Notes: generated from the sequence alone by a model not told the origin. 64,000 bases of DNA from Achromobacter xylosoxidans (GCF_014490035.1 NZ_CP061008.1:1116001-1180000); one strand, 5' to 3'. Positions 8,556-17,697 are shown, counted from the first letter of the stretch. A program made the numbers and translations.

Positions 8556-9518
8556 TTAGTCGATGGCCCCTTTGGGGGGTGAAGACTGGCCCCTGAGGAT
8601 ATCGAGCAATTCCTTGACAGGATGACGCATGGCTTCCGGGCCGCTGCGCGTAATCAACGCCAATGGCGGCATGGTGGCGCCTGGCCTTACGTCAAGAATG
8701 ACCATGTCCTTGTTCAGCCTGGTTTCCTCCAATGCATGTTGTTCCCGCATGGGTCCGATGCTGCCTGGATCCAAACGAAGAAACGTCAACACCGTTAGCG
8801 TGGAAAGACATTCGATGCTGGGCTGAGGGGGCGTGACGCCCTCGGTCAGGCAGGCCGCTATGACCGCGCGTCGCAGCAGCGATCCGCGTGGCGGCAGGAT
8901 CCAGTCTTCGTTGGCAAGACGGGCCCAGGATATTTTCTTGCGGCGTGCAAGCGGGTGGGTACGGGTCGCCACCACGCTAAGGCGGTCGCTGGCAAGCAGG
9001 TGGACCTGCAGCCTGTCCAGCCGTTCATTGTTGAACTCGTCCGGCGCGAGCGCGCCGACGATGCAGTCGAGCTCTCCTCGCAGCAGCTCCGCGATCAACA
9101 GATCGATCTGGAACTCGCGGATCTGCACGGCCAGCCTGGGCAGGCGCCGGCGCAGTTCCACGATGCCGGAGGGCAGCATGTTGGATCCCGAGAACGTTCC
9201 GATCCGGATCAGGCCCGACCCGCCGGATCTCATGATGGCCGCTTCTTCCTGGGCCGCGCCCAGCCCCGCCATCAAGACATCCGAACGGCGCATCAGTTCA
9301 GCGCCGATGTGGTTCGCGGCGATGCCGCGCGCCATGCGGTCAAAGAGCGGACCGCCGAAGACCTCCTCGATCTCCTTGATCATGCGCGTCACGGCTGGCT
9401 GGGACAGATGCATGCGCTCGGCAGCGGCGTGCACCGTGGAAACTTCCCGCAAATGGCCGAGCAATTCCAAGTGACGGATCCTCAGGCGTTTGAGCAGGTT
9501 GGAATCAGCGTTTTCCAT
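8556..9518 (-). CDS. LysR-family transcriptional regulator
   Basis: 320 residues from the ATG at 9518 (MENADSNLLKRLRIRHLELLG); an earlier in-frame start at 9602 would add 28 residues of AT-rich promoter-like sequence and is rejected. Seen: N-terminal winged helix-turn-helix with AAERMHLSQPAVTRMIKEIEE, then a two-lobed periplasmic-binding-type effector domain. It is transcribed away from the decarboxylase / GMC / Bug operon starting at 9623, the usual layout for a LysR protein that controls its divergent neighbour. A 14-bp palindrome at 9546 in the shared promoter is a candidate binding site. Confidence 0.92.
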   Translation of the reverse strand: MENADSNLLKRLRIRHLELLGHLREVSTVHAAAERMHLSQPAVTRMIKEIEEVFGGPLFDRMARGIAANHIGAELMRRSDVLMAGLGAAQEEAAIMRSGGSGLIRIGTFSGSNMLPSGIVELRRRLPRLAVQIREFQIDLLIAELLRGELDCIVGALAPDEFNNERLDRLQVHLLASDRLSVVATRTHPLARRKKISWARLANEDWILPPRGSLLRRAVIAACLTEGVTPPQPSIECLSTLTVLTFLRLDPGSIGPMREQHALEETRLNKDMVILDVRPGATMPPLALITRSGPEAMRHPVKELLDILRGQSSPPKGAID

Positions 9519-9545
9519 TATTTTTCCGATCCGTTTTTCGTATCG

Positions 9546-9559
9546 ATAAATCAATTTAT
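9546..9559. promoter_or_regulatory. Palindromic candidate LysR operator
   Basis: Perfect palindrome ATAAAT-CA-ATTTAT in the 104-bp AT-rich gap between the divergent LysR gene (start 9518) and the ThDP decarboxylase operon (start 9623). It stands out in GC-rich surroundings. LysR proteins bind AT-rich dyads of about this size (T-N11-A type). Binding by the adjacent regulator is inferred. Confidence 0.5.
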
Positions 9560-9622
9560 ATGAATGGTGAATTATTGATCGGATTCCTAGAATTTGGATC
9601 ACCGCGTAAATGAGACGACACC

Positions 9623-10150
9623 GTGACCGCCATGCCTGCCTCCATACCCGCTACCGCCATCGTCGAACGGCTCGACGCGCGCGGCTTCCACAAAATCGTG
9701 ACCGTGCCGGACTTCGTCCAGCTCTCGGTCCATGACCTGATCGACAGGACGCCGCGCTTTCAGGTCATCCGGTGCTCGGACGAGAACCAGGCCATCCATG
9801 TCGCGGGGGGGCTGCATATCGGCGGACACAAAGTCGCCGTGCTGATCCAGAACCAGGGTTTGCTCAATTGCCTGAACAGCCTGCGGGCCGTGGGCCTGGA
9901 CGCGGGCTTGCCCATGCTGTTGATGATCGGCCAATTCGGCAGGGAGTTTGCCAATGTGGGAAACGACCCAGCCCGGTCGCAGCGCCGCGTAGTCAATCTG
10001 GTGGAACCCGTCCTGGACGTCATGGGTATCGACCATTGGCGCCTGGACGGCCCGCAAGATTTGCCGAACATCGACACGGCAATCGACTCCTGCGCCGCGC
10101 GGTCGGGACCTGCAGCAGTATTGATCGGCCACTACACCGCCTGGAACTAG
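9623..10150 (+). CDS. ThDP-dependent 2-oxo acid decarboxylase, alpha-like subunit (sulfopyruvate/phosphonopyruvate decarboxylase type)
   Basis: 175 residues from GTG 9623 (ATG 9632 also possible; a weak GAGA lies before the GTG). It matches the N-terminal pyrimidine-binding (PYR) domain of ThDP enzymes: VERLDARGFHKIVTVPDF..., the catalytic-Glu region CSDENQAIHVAGGLHIGG and an NQGLLNCLNSL segment. Split two-subunit ThDP decarboxylases such as sulfopyruvate decarboxylase (ComD/ComE) have just this size. The beta-like subunit follows after 2 bp. Together they should decarboxylate a 2-oxo acid in the cytoplasm. The substrate is unknown. Confidence 0.82.
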   Translation: MTAMPASIPATAIVERLDARGFHKIVTVPDFVQLSVHDLIDRTPRFQVIRCSDENQAIHVAGGLHIGGHKVAVLIQNQGLLNCLNSLRAVGLDAGLPMLLMIGQFGREFANVGNDPARSQRRVVNLVEPVLDVMGIDHWRLDGPQDLPNIDTAIDSCAARSGPAAVLIGHYTAWN

Positions 10151-10152
10151 CC

Positions 10153-10758
10153 ATGAGCATTTCGACGCAAGACGCTTGCAAGATCATTCAAGAAGTCAGG
10201 GGCGACGCTATCGTGATCAGCACCATGTCCGCCATGCACAGCATGGACCAGATTGCCCCCGACTATGCCTTCGGCCTTTCATCGGTTCCGCTGATGGGAG
10301 GCGCGGCCGGACTTGGGCTGGGCTTGGCGCTTTCCTTTCCGGAGCGCAAAGTCATCATTCTTGACGGTGATGCCAGCTTGCTGATGGAGCTGGGCGTACT
10401 TGCCACGGTGGCAGGCATGCGTCCGTCGAACTTCTACCATTTCGTGTTCGCCAATGGCGTGCAGTTCAATGGCGGCGCGAATCTGGCGGTGGCGGGGGAC
10501 GGGCGTGTCGATTTCAGCGCGGCGGCGCTGGCCTCGGGCTACGCGGGCGCGGCCCGGTTCACGCAGGCCCACGAGTTTCGTGCGGGCATAGGCGCATGGC
10601 TTGCCGCGCCTGCGCCCGCGCTGATCGAGCTTGAGATTGAACCGACTCCGGCGCGATTCGGTCCGCAGCTTGCGCAGCCGGAACAAGGCGATGCGCGTTT
10701 CGCGCGCATGGGAATGGAAGCGCGGCGGTTGATGCGCGCGCTGGGAACGGCACAATGA
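10153..10758 (+). CDS. ThDP-dependent 2-oxo acid decarboxylase, beta-like subunit (PP domain)
   Basis: 201 residues, the diphosphate-binding half of a split ThDP enzyme. Seen: MGGAAGLGLGLAL, then the metal/ThDP motif in the form DGDASLLMELG, ending about 27 residues later at the Asn-containing FANGVQFNGG. The canonical motif begins GDG and here reads GDA. The start lies two bases after the alpha-subunit stop, and its TGA overlaps the ATG of the GMC oxidoreductase. Expected partner: the protein encoded at 9623, forming the full active site at the subunit interface. Confidence 0.82.
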   Translation: MSISTQDACKIIQEVRGDAIVISTMSAMHSMDQIAPDYAFGLSSVPLMGGAAGLGLGLALSFPERKVIILDGDASLLMELGVLATVAGMRPSNFYHFVFANGVQFNGGANLAVAGDGRVDFSAAALASGYAGAARFTQAHEFRAGIGAWLAAPAPALIELEIEPTPARFGPQLAQPEQGDARFARMGMEARRLMRALGTAQ

Positions 10759-12380
10759 ACTCGCCCGAAATCGTGGATTATGTCGTGATCGGCGGCGGGT
10801 CGGCGGGTTGCGCGGTGGCGGCTGGACTGGCCAGGTCGGGCAAGCACAGCGTCGTATTGCTCGAGGCAGGCCGGGCCGAGCGCAGCATCTGGACAAGAGT
10901 GCCCGCAGGGGTTGCTTATCTGATCCGCGACGAACGTGTCGTGAGGAAGTTCTACACGCAACCTGAAGCCCGTCTCAAGGATCGTCCGATCTATTGGCCG
11001 CGGGGCCGCGTGCTAGGCGGCTCGTCCACCGTCAACGGCATGATCTGGGTGCATGGCGATCCGCAGGAGTACGACCGCTGGCGCGATGAGTATGGGCTGT
11101 CTGGCTGGGACAACCAGTCCTTCAAGGCCTACTTGCGGCGAGTCGAGCGATTTCAGGCGGGAGATTCCGCCAGCCGCGGCCGGCAAGGGCCGGTTGTCGT
11201 GAGTGAATATGGCCCGCGCCAGCCGCTCATGGATGCGTTCGTGGCCGCCTGCGTGCAGGCTGGAATTCCGGCGAACGCCGACTACAACGGCTTGCACTAC
11301 GAGGGCGTCGGCTACCTGCAGATGAACACCCGGCGAGGTCTCCGGGTCAGCGCTCGCGACGCGTATCTTGCGTCGCTGCCGCGCCGGAGCGCATTGCAGG
11401 TGATCACGGACGCGCCGGCGGAGAAGATTCTGTTCGAAGGCAGTCGCGCATGTGGCGTGGAGTACCGCAGGGGCGGAGCGCGCGGCCGTGTCATGGCCGC
11501 CAAGGAAGTTATCCTGTCGGCGGGCGCCCTGCAATCGCCGCAGTTGCTGGAGCTTTCCGGCGTAGGCGATTCGCAGCGTCTCTCCGGCTTGGGCATATCC
11601 GTCCGGCATCATGCGCCGGCCGTGGGCGAGGGCTTGCGCGATCATCTGCATGTGCGGCTGACCTACGAATGCCGCAACGCGCGTACGCTCAATCAGATCG
11701 TGCCCAGCACGTGGCGCAAAGCGCTGATGGCCCTGCGCCTGGCCGCCTGCGGGGATGGGCTGATGAGCAGCGCGAGCGCCGTCGCTCACGCCTTGGTCCG
11801 TACCGATCCAAGCCTCGCGCAGCCCGACGCCAAGCTGCAGTTGCACTATCTTTCCAGCGTAGATGCCAGGACCGCGGGCAAACTGGTGCTCGACGACTTT
11901 CCCGGATTCTCGATCGGCACCTTTGCATTGCGGCCGCAGTCGCAAGGCTCGGTGCACATTACTTCGAAAGATCCCGACGCGGCTCCCGCCATCCATGGCA
12001 ACTATCTCGACCATCCCGACGATGTGCACGCGACGCTCGGCGCGTTGAGGCTCGCGCGCCAGGTGGCCGCGCAGCCGGCGCTGTCGGAGTTCGTCGTGCG
12101 GGAAACGAGGCCCGGGCCTGACTGCACTTCGGACGAAGCCTGGCTGGATTACGTCGGCTCGCTGGGTCAGACCTCGTATCACCCCATAGGCTCTTGCCGC
12201 ATGGGAACCGATGCCGCATCCGTCGTGGATGAGCGGTTGCGCGTGCGGGGCGTTTCCTGCCTGCGCGTGGCGGATGCCTCGGTCATGCCGACCATGCCGT
12301 CGGCAAACACCAATGCTCCCTCGATCGCCATCGGGGAGAAAGCGGCGGACATGATTCTGGAAGATGCAGTACACCCATAA
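10755..12380 (+). CDS. GMC-family FAD-dependent oxidoreductase (choline dehydrogenase-like)
   Basis: 541 residues, standard for GMC enzymes. Seen: N-terminal FAD-binding GGGSAGCAVA followed by VVLLEAG, the GMC signature RGRVLGGSSTVNGMIWVHG, a second signature region LSAGALQSPQLLELSGVG, and the C-terminal active-site segment SYHPIGSCRMG with the catalytic His, then ADASVMPTMPSANTNAPSIAIGEKAADMI. It oxidises an alcohol to an aldehyde or ketone with FAD. It is translationally coupled (ATGA) to the decarboxylase beta subunit, so the operon may oxidise an alcohol and handle the corresponding oxo acid. The substrate cannot be told from sequence. Confidence 0.92.
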   Translation: MNSPEIVDYVVIGGGSAGCAVAAGLARSGKHSVVLLEAGRAERSIWTRVPAGVAYLIRDERVVRKFYTQPEARLKDRPIYWPRGRVLGGSSTVNGMIWVHGDPQEYDRWRDEYGLSGWDNQSFKAYLRRVERFQAGDSASRGRQGPVVVSEYGPRQPLMDAFVAACVQAGIPANADYNGLHYEGVGYLQMNTRRGLRVSARDAYLASLPRRSALQVITDAPAEKILFEGSRACGVEYRRGGARGRVMAAKEVILSAGALQSPQLLELSGVGDSQRLSGLGISVRHHAPAVGEGLRDHLHVRLTYECRNARTLNQIVPSTWRKALMALRLAACGDGLMSSASAVAHALVRTDPSLAQPDAKLQLHYLSSVDARTAGKLVLDDFPGFSIGTFALRPQSQGSVHITSKDPDAAPAIHGNYLDHPDDVHATLGALRLARQVAAQPALSEFVVRETRPGPDCTSDEAWLDYVGSLGQTSYHPIGSCRMGTDAASVVDERLRVRGVSCLRVADASVMPTMPSANTNAPSIAIGEKAADMILEDAVHP

Positions 12381-12398
12381 AAATCTTTGAGACAAGCC

Positions 12399-13376
12399 AT
12401 GAAAAAGCACATCAGAGGACTGATAGTTCTTGCGTCACTTTGCGGCGTCGCGTTACCTGCATGGGCGCAAGGCGATGCCGCGTATCCCACGAAGCCGATC
12501 AGGTTGATCGTCCCATCGCCCGCCGGCGGGGAGCCTGACACGCTGGCAAGACTGGTCGCCCAGCAGATGAGCGCCGATCTGCGGCAGCCCGTCATCGTCG
12601 AGAACAAGGCAGGCGCTGGCGGATTGATAGGCATCGCCGCCCTGGCCAATTCCAAGCCGGATGGCTACACGATAGGCGTTTCGTACCAGGCGGCCTTGTC
12701 GTTGTCGCCGCACCTGCTCGTGAAGAAGCTCTTCGACCCCTTGAAGGACATTGCAGGGATCGGGCTGATTTCGGTTTCCGGCAATGCGCTGATGGTTCCC
12801 GCGAAGTCGCCCATATCTTCCTATGCAGACCTGGTACAGCGCGCCCGGGCCAACCCGGGAACGATGAATTTCGGCTCCTGGGGGGATGGCAGCGCCGGAC
12901 ACATCAGCGGTGAGATCATGAAGCGGCACGCCAACATCAGCATGCAGCACGTCGCCTACAAGGGATCGAGCGAAGCGCTGATGGGCATGCTGGGCGGCGA
13001 TCTGGACGCGACGTTTGGCGGCTGGGCGCTGGCCTCCGCGCAGGCGAAGGCAGGGGCTGTCCGGATCCTGGCCGTGACGTCTCCCGAACGGGCCGGCATG
13101 TTCCCCGATGCTCCGACGTTCCAGGAACTCGGCATACCGTTCGGCCTTAATTCCTGGTACGGCGTGGTTGCGCCCGCAGGCGTACCCGCGCCGATCATTG
13201 AACGCCTGCAGGCGTCGGTGGAGCGAGCGGTCGGCCAGGAATCGGTCGCGACGAGCCTGAAATCGATGGGGATGCAGCCACGGTCGTCCACTGCGGCAGA
13301 GCTACAGCAACGCATCAAGAACGACTATGAGGTTTGGGGCAAGGAGATTTCCGCGGCGGGCATCAAGCCTCGCTAG
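12399..13376 (+). CDS. Bug/TctC-family periplasmic solute-binding protein
   Basis: 325 residues from ATG 12399 (an in-frame TTG at 12387 is the only earlier start). Clear signal peptide, MKKHIRGLIVLASLCGVALPAWA, then mature QGDAAYPTKPIRLIVPSPAGGEPDTLAR with ENKAGAGGLIG and KPDGYT, the Bug hallmarks. No TctA/TctB membrane genes are adjacent. It closes the LysR-controlled operon of ThDP decarboxylase and GMC oxidoreductase, so it probably captures that pathway's substrate in the periplasm or acts as a sensor. Ligand unknown. Confidence 0.9.
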   Translation: MKKHIRGLIVLASLCGVALPAWAQGDAAYPTKPIRLIVPSPAGGEPDTLARLVAQQMSADLRQPVIVENKAGAGGLIGIAALANSKPDGYTIGVSYQAALSLSPHLLVKKLFDPLKDIAGIGLISVSGNALMVPAKSPISSYADLVQRARANPGTMNFGSWGDGSAGHISGEIMKRHANISMQHVAYKGSSEALMGMLGGDLDATFGGWALASAQAKAGAVRILAVTSPERAGMFPDAPTFQELGIPFGLNSWYGVVAPAGVPAPIIERLQASVERAVGQESVATSLKSMGMQPRSSTAAELQQRIKNDYEVWGKEISAAGIKPR

Positions 13377-13453
13377 CCCGCAAATCCGCTTCCTGATCCA
13401 GAACCGAACTGGAATTAGCGTTATCCTGCCGCCAGACTAGATCGTCGGCTGCC

Positions 13454-14722
13454 ATGCCTACCGGGATGGCGCCGATGCCGCAACCGGCGAGGACTGCGCA
13501 CTTGAAGCAAATCCGGCACTACCTGTTTGGCATCATCGTCTCCATCCTGCTGGCGGGACTGCTGGCATTCCTGGGCGTCGTGTTCGTTTCCACCCCGAAC
13601 CTTGGCTGGGGCGCGCAGGCGCTGTTGAGCTATGGCGTTTTGTTCGGCGGACCGCTGGCCGTGGTGCTGGCGCTGTGCTGGATCGTCTACATGGTGCGCG
13701 ACAAGGGCCAGGTGCCCGGGCGCGTCCACGCGTGGATGTTCCTGCCCACCGTGCTGGCGCTGGCCATCGTGCCCGTCAGCGACTCCATCGAGCAGGGCAA
13801 GTGGGACCGCTTCCAGGCGTCGCACCCTGCGATCCAGGAAGCGCACGTCAATCTGAGCGGGCGCACCATCTGGACGGACAGGCGCGGCGGAAGCGTGTCT
13901 TCGGGCGCGTCGCCGTACCTGGAGTCCGGGTCGGCGGCGCACTCCATGTTTTCGCGTTTCAGCCGCTATCCGAACCAGGGGCCGGCGGCCAGCGAGGCTT
14001 TTCCCTACGAGGGCGCGCGCCTGAAGGATGGCGTGGATCGCTACGTGTACTCCAGCCAGGACGGAACGCCCGGCGCGTCCGTGCCGCTGAAACGCGCGCC
14101 GTATCCCGATCTGGGCAAGCTGCCCTCGGCGTCCTCGCAGGGCGAGGCGGAGCTGGTGGTTTATCACTATTACCACTATGCCGATCACGTCGAGGTGGCG
14201 CCGGGCATCGCGCGCTTCGCTGGCACGACCGACGACCGGATGGAGGCGGCCGGGATGCCCGGGGTGGCGATATTCGGCCTGCAGAACCTGACGCCGCAGA
14301 CCATCGCCCGGGTGGAGATCGATGGCCAGGCCTACGACATGGGCTCGGAGGCGGCGCGCAGCGTGCTGCCGCGGCCTTGCGATCTGGCGCGTGGCGGCAG
14401 CCCGGTATTGCTCGATCTGGAGCAGCCCTTGCGAGTGCGTTGGCAGACGCTGGAAGAGCCCGGGACCTGGCGCGAGGCCACCGTGAACGTGCCGGCCTTC
14501 AGCGCAGCGAGCAGCAAGGACCCGGGCAAGGGCCTGCAGCGCGTGCGCCTGTACTTCCTGCCCGATGAGACGGTGGCCGCCGAACGCTACAGGGAGATCC
14601 GCGCGCGCGGCGAACTTTCCGTCCGCGCCACCGGGCTGCCCGCCGCGGCGCAAGCCTATACGGGCTGCGGCGGCGCGTATTCCGGCTACAACCCGCAGAC
14701 CGTGAAGCTGCTGGGCAACTGA
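13454..14722 (+). CDS. Membrane-anchored protein of unknown function
   Basis: 422 residues; I do not recognise the family. Seen: three hydrophobic segments near the N-terminus (roughly residues 25-47, 58-79 and 93-107: YLFGIIVSILLAGLLAFLGVV; LLSYGVLFGGPLAVVLALCW; MFLPTVLALAIVP). A long, mostly hydrophilic remainder of about 310 residues follows, rich in beta-prone stretches, with a YHYYHYADHVEV cluster. The layout suggests an inner-membrane anchor with a large domain in the periplasm. It is convergent with another unknown membrane protein 12 bp away, and not clearly part of the preceding operon. Confidence 0.7.
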   Translation: MPTGMAPMPQPARTAHLKQIRHYLFGIIVSILLAGLLAFLGVVFVSTPNLGWGAQALLSYGVLFGGPLAVVLALCWIVYMVRDKGQVPGRVHAWMFLPTVLALAIVPVSDSIEQGKWDRFQASHPAIQEAHVNLSGRTIWTDRRGGSVSSGASPYLESGSAAHSMFSRFSRYPNQGPAASEAFPYEGARLKDGVDRYVYSSQDGTPGASVPLKRAPYPDLGKLPSASSQGEAELVVYHYYHYADHVEVAPGIARFAGTTDDRMEAAGMPGVAIFGLQNLTPQTIARVEIDGQAYDMGSEAARSVLPRPCDLARGGSPVLLDLEQPLRVRWQTLEEPGTWREATVNVPAFSAASSKDPGKGLQRVRLYFLPDETVAAERYREIRARGELSVRATGLPAAAQAYTGCGGAYSGYNPQTVKLLGN

Positions 14723-14734
14723 AGGCTGCGCGCG

Positions 14735-15952
14735 CTACACGTCTTCGACGCGTTGCGAGGGCGCAAGGGGCGTGCCGAGGTCCAGCATGGCGTAGATCCG
14801 CTGCGTGAACCGCTGCCGCCGCGTGGGCCTGCCCATGCGCCAGCGCGTGTCCAGCCATAGCAGGGGCAGGGCGAAGCCCAGCCACACGATGAAGAAGAGC
14901 GCCAGCAGGAAGACAGCCAGTTCGGGAAAGTCCCGGAACGAACCGTCGTCCGGTCCGGCGAAAAACTGCAGGCCGACCACGAACAGCCAGGCCGTCAGCA
15001 ACAGCGCGCCTATCAGCTTGAGCATGCGTGCGCGCTGGCTCATGCCGACGCGGATGGGCGTGTCCCTGCCTTGTTCGCCGCCGTAGTAGCGGTGGCACAT
15101 ATAGCAGCGGCCGTCTTCCAGATTGCGCAGCGCGTAGACGGCGCGCCGGCCATCCTGGTGGACAGGGGCCGTGCGCACGGCCAATTCGACGCGGTCGTCC
15201 TCGGCCAGGAAGGGCAGCGCGTCGCCGAACGCTTCCTGGGCGATCATCGCGTAGTTCACGCCGTTGACCGTGTAGCGGTAGATGCCATAGTTGGGCCCTT
15301 TGTGGACCTGGCGCATTTCATGCGTGAGGCCCACGAGATGGCCCCGCACGTACCCGATGGGCGGCTCGCCCTCGTCCTGAGTCGATAGCGGCTCCAGGCG
15401 CGGCGGCTTGGGCGGCGGCGCAGGCGTGCCGGCAGCCGGCCTTTGCTTGGGATCGAACAGCGCCTCGCTCGCCAGGATCAGGGGGCGGTGGCGGCGGTTG
15501 TGCCAGAGGCCGTGCAGGGCCGACCCCGCCACCACCAGCGCCACCAGCGCGACGACCAGCGAGAAGACCATCAGGAACACGCGCGTCAGGCTGGCGATGC
15601 CGAGCAGCCACGCCAGCCACACGAACGCCGCGCCGATCGCGCCGCCGATGGCAACCTCGTGCCAGCCGCGCCGCTTCAGGGTCTGGTAGTAGCGCGGCGG
15701 GATCGGTTCTCCGCGCGCCGGAACCGCCCAGGAAAAAACGGCCAGCCCTTCGTCGTCGTCCATCACGCCCAGGCGCGCCGGGATGCCCTGCTGATGCAGG
15801 CGCTGCAGCTGGTTGATCTGCGGCGCCTGCAGCCCGGCGGCGATCACGCTTTCTGTGCCTACGCGCAGGTACGCATCGTGCCGCGCGAGCGGCACCGCGA
15901 GGCGGATCTGATCGATGGTTCCTTCGAGTATGCGGGCGGAGGGCTGCGCCAT
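14735..15952 (-). CDS. Polytopic membrane protein of unknown function
   Basis: 405 residues from ATG 15952; a TTG at 15979 would add nine residues, and neither start has a strong ribosome site. Seen: an N-terminal soluble part (about 110 residues), two transmembrane stretches (GAIGAAFVWLAWLLGIASL and VFLMVFSLVVALVALVVAGSAL), a middle soluble domain with a Pro-rich linker (PAPPPKPPRL) and a CYMCH motif, then two more membrane stretches near the C-terminus. The CxxC pair could bind metal or form a disulfide. No family is recognised. It is convergent with the unknown membrane gene at 13454. Confidence 0.7.
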   Translation of the reverse strand: MAQPSARILEGTIDQIRLAVPLARHDAYLRVGTESVIAAGLQAPQINQLQRLHQQGIPARLGVMDDDEGLAVFSWAVPARGEPIPPRYYQTLKRRGWHEVAIGGAIGAAFVWLAWLLGIASLTRVFLMVFSLVVALVALVVAGSALHGLWHNRRHRPLILASEALFDPKQRPAAGTPAPPPKPPRLEPLSTQDEGEPPIGYVRGHLVGLTHEMRQVHKGPNYGIYRYTVNGVNYAMIAQEAFGDALPFLAEDDRVELAVRTAPVHQDGRRAVYALRNLEDGRCYMCHRYYGGEQGRDTPIRVGMSQRARMLKLIGALLLTAWLFVVGLQFFAGPDDGSFRDFPELAVFLLALFFIVWLGFALPLLWLDTRWRMGRPTRRQRFTQRIYAMLDLGTPLAPSQRVEDV

Positions 15953-16003
15953 GACGGGATGCGGGGTGGAAACCGTCAAGGATAGCGTAGCGGCCTGCGT
16001 GGG

Positions 16004-17041
16004 TTACCAAGCGTCCGGCAAAGTGCCAGGCCCTTCATGGGTGGGGAAATGCGGCAGTACTTCTTCCGCCAGTTCCTGCAACACGTCCGCCGCGGGCCGT
16101 TGCGAGAACTGGATGCCCAGCGCTGCGTGATTGACGCCGGCCGTCCGCCATTCCTCCAGCAACGCGATCAAACCCTTTCTGCCTGTGCGCAACACGAACC
16201 CGTTGCGCAAGGGCGTACGCGGATGATCGGGGTCGTCGACCAAGTCCAGCCATTCATTGGTCATGTGCGGACGGAAGCCGCCGTCGGGGATCATGGCGCG
16301 CCAGGCGCGGATTATTTCCGCCAGGCGTTGCGGTCCCATCTGGGTATGCGTGGCGTCAGGATAGGTCAGCCAGCCATCGGCATGTTCGGCGATCCATCGC
16401 AGCGACTGGCCCGAGGAACCGGTGACGATCAGCGGTATGTTGCCCGCGGCCGGCTTGGGCAGGAACTCCGCGCGGCTGAAGCGTCCTAGCGGCGAATCGA
16501 TCTCCAGATGTCCTGGGCGCATCAGCTGGCGGAAGTACGAGACGGCTTCTGCGAACCGCGGTCCGCGTTCGTCATGCCGCAGCCCATAAGCGGGAAATTC
16601 GGCAGGCCGGTCTCCCGAGGCGATTCCCAGCACCAGCCGGCCGCCCGACAATTGGTCGATGGTGCTGGCCGCCTTGGCCAGATCGATGGGGTGGCGCAGG
16701 GAAAAGATTGCGCTGCCCGTCGCGAGGGCGATCTTCTTCGTTTGCGCCGCCAGAAACGCCAGGTAGGTAAACGGATCGAAGACCTGGCCTGCATCGCCGA
16801 AGGAAGGGGAGTACAAGGGCACATCGCGCACCCAGACGGCGGCAAACTCCTGCCGGTCGATTTGCCGCACAAGTTCGGCTTGCCCCGCAAGGACCGCCAT
16901 GCTGCCTTCATAGAAGCGCAGCGGCAGGAAGATGCCCAGCGTCAGGCGCTCGGGCGCGAACATCCGCCGATAGCCGGGGTGCGCGGAAAAGGCGAAGTAT
17001 GACGCGCCCGCCGCGCCGTGGAGAGAGTGGGTGGTGTCCAT
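16004..17041 (-). CDS. LLM-class flavin-dependent oxidoreductase (luciferase-like monooxygenase)
   Basis: 345 residues from ATG 17041, chosen because GAGGACAG precedes it; longer in-frame extensions lack this. Seen: bacterial luciferase-like TIM-barrel motifs LTLGIFLPL, AAVWVRDVPLY, KKIALATGSAIFSLRHPIDLAKAASTIDQLSGGRLVLGIASGDRPAEF and PLIVTGSSGQSLRWIAEHADGWLTY. Family members use reduced FMN or F420. In proteobacteria FMNH2 is expected. It lies 20 bp downstream of the GST gene on the same strand, so the two form an operon divergent from the LysR gene at 17805. Substrate unknown. Confidence 0.88.
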   Translation of the reverse strand: MDTTHSLHGAAGASYFAFSAHPGYRRMFAPERLTLGIFLPLRFYEGSMAVLAGQAELVRQIDRQEFAAVWVRDVPLYSPSFGDAGQVFDPFTYLAFLAAQTKKIALATGSAIFSLRHPIDLAKAASTIDQLSGGRLVLGIASGDRPAEFPAYGLRHDERGPRFAEAVSYFRQLMRPGHLEIDSPLGRFSRAEFLPKPAAGNIPLIVTGSSGQSLRWIAEHADGWLTYPDATHTQMGPQRLAEIIRAWRAMIPDGGFRPHMTNEWLDLVDDPDHPRTPLRNGFVLRTGRKGLIALLEEWRTAGVNHAALGIQFSQRPAADVLQELAEEVLPHFPTHEGPGTLPDAW

Positions 17042-17061
17042 TCCGACTGTCCTCGTTTCCT

Positions 17062-17697
17062 TCAAGCGCCCGTTGCCGGCGCGGGCAGGGTGATACCTTT
17101 GGCGACCGCGGGCCGCGCAGCCACGCGTTCGTGCCACGCGGTCAGGTGCCGGTGATGGCTGAAATCGAAATCGATGATCCGCGCGATGTGGCTCCAGCCG
17201 AAATGCGCGATGTCGGCGATGGAGTAGGCGTCGCCGGCAAGATAGGGATGGTCGGCCAGCCTGCGGTCCAGCACCGCGAGCGCATCCTCGGTCAGGCGTT
17301 GGTAGCGTTCAAGCGCGGCGGCGTTGCGCGCCTTGTCGAAGACCTCGAAGTTGACGCGCTGTCCGATGATGGGACCGACGCTGCTGGAATGGAATTGCAG
17401 CCACTTGATGGTTTCCCAGCGGCCCCGGGTGTCCGCGGGCAGCAGCCTCCCGGTCTTTTCCGCGAGATACAGCAGGATGGCCGCCGATTCGAACAACGCC
17501 ACGCCGGTTTCATCGTCGGTCAATACCGGAATACGGCCATGCGGATTCAGGGCCAGAAAGTCGGGCTGGCGGTGCTCGCCCTGCGCGATGCGCACATGGT
17601 GCAGGCGGTAGGGCAGTTCCAGTTCTTCCAGCGCGATGGTGGCCTTGTAGCCATTGGGAGAACTATCGGTGTATAGATTCAGCATGGGCTTGCTCAT
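17062..17697 (-). CDS. Glutathione S-transferase family protein
   Basis: 211 residues: LNLYTDSSPNGYKATIALEELELPYRL, the NPHGRIPVL cis-Pro region, ESAAILLYLAEKTGRLLP, and an alpha-helical C-terminal half with YSIADIAHFGW. This is the nu-class or YghU/YfcG-like GST style, often with disulfide-bond reductase activity; the class assignment is tentative. First gene of a two-gene unit with the flavin oxidoreductase, and divergent from a GcvA-like LysR gene. An ATTTA...TAAAT inverted repeat overlaps its start. Confidence 0.9.
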   Translation of the reverse strand: MSKPMLNLYTDSSPNGYKATIALEELELPYRLHHVRIAQGEHRQPDFLALNPHGRIPVLTDDETGVALFESAAILLYLAEKTGRLLPADTRGRWETIKWLQFHSSSVGPIIGQRVNFEVFDKARNAAALERYQRLTEDALAVLDRRLADHPYLAGDAYSIADIAHFGWSHIARIIDFDFSHHRHLTAWHERVAARPAVAKGITLPAPATGA

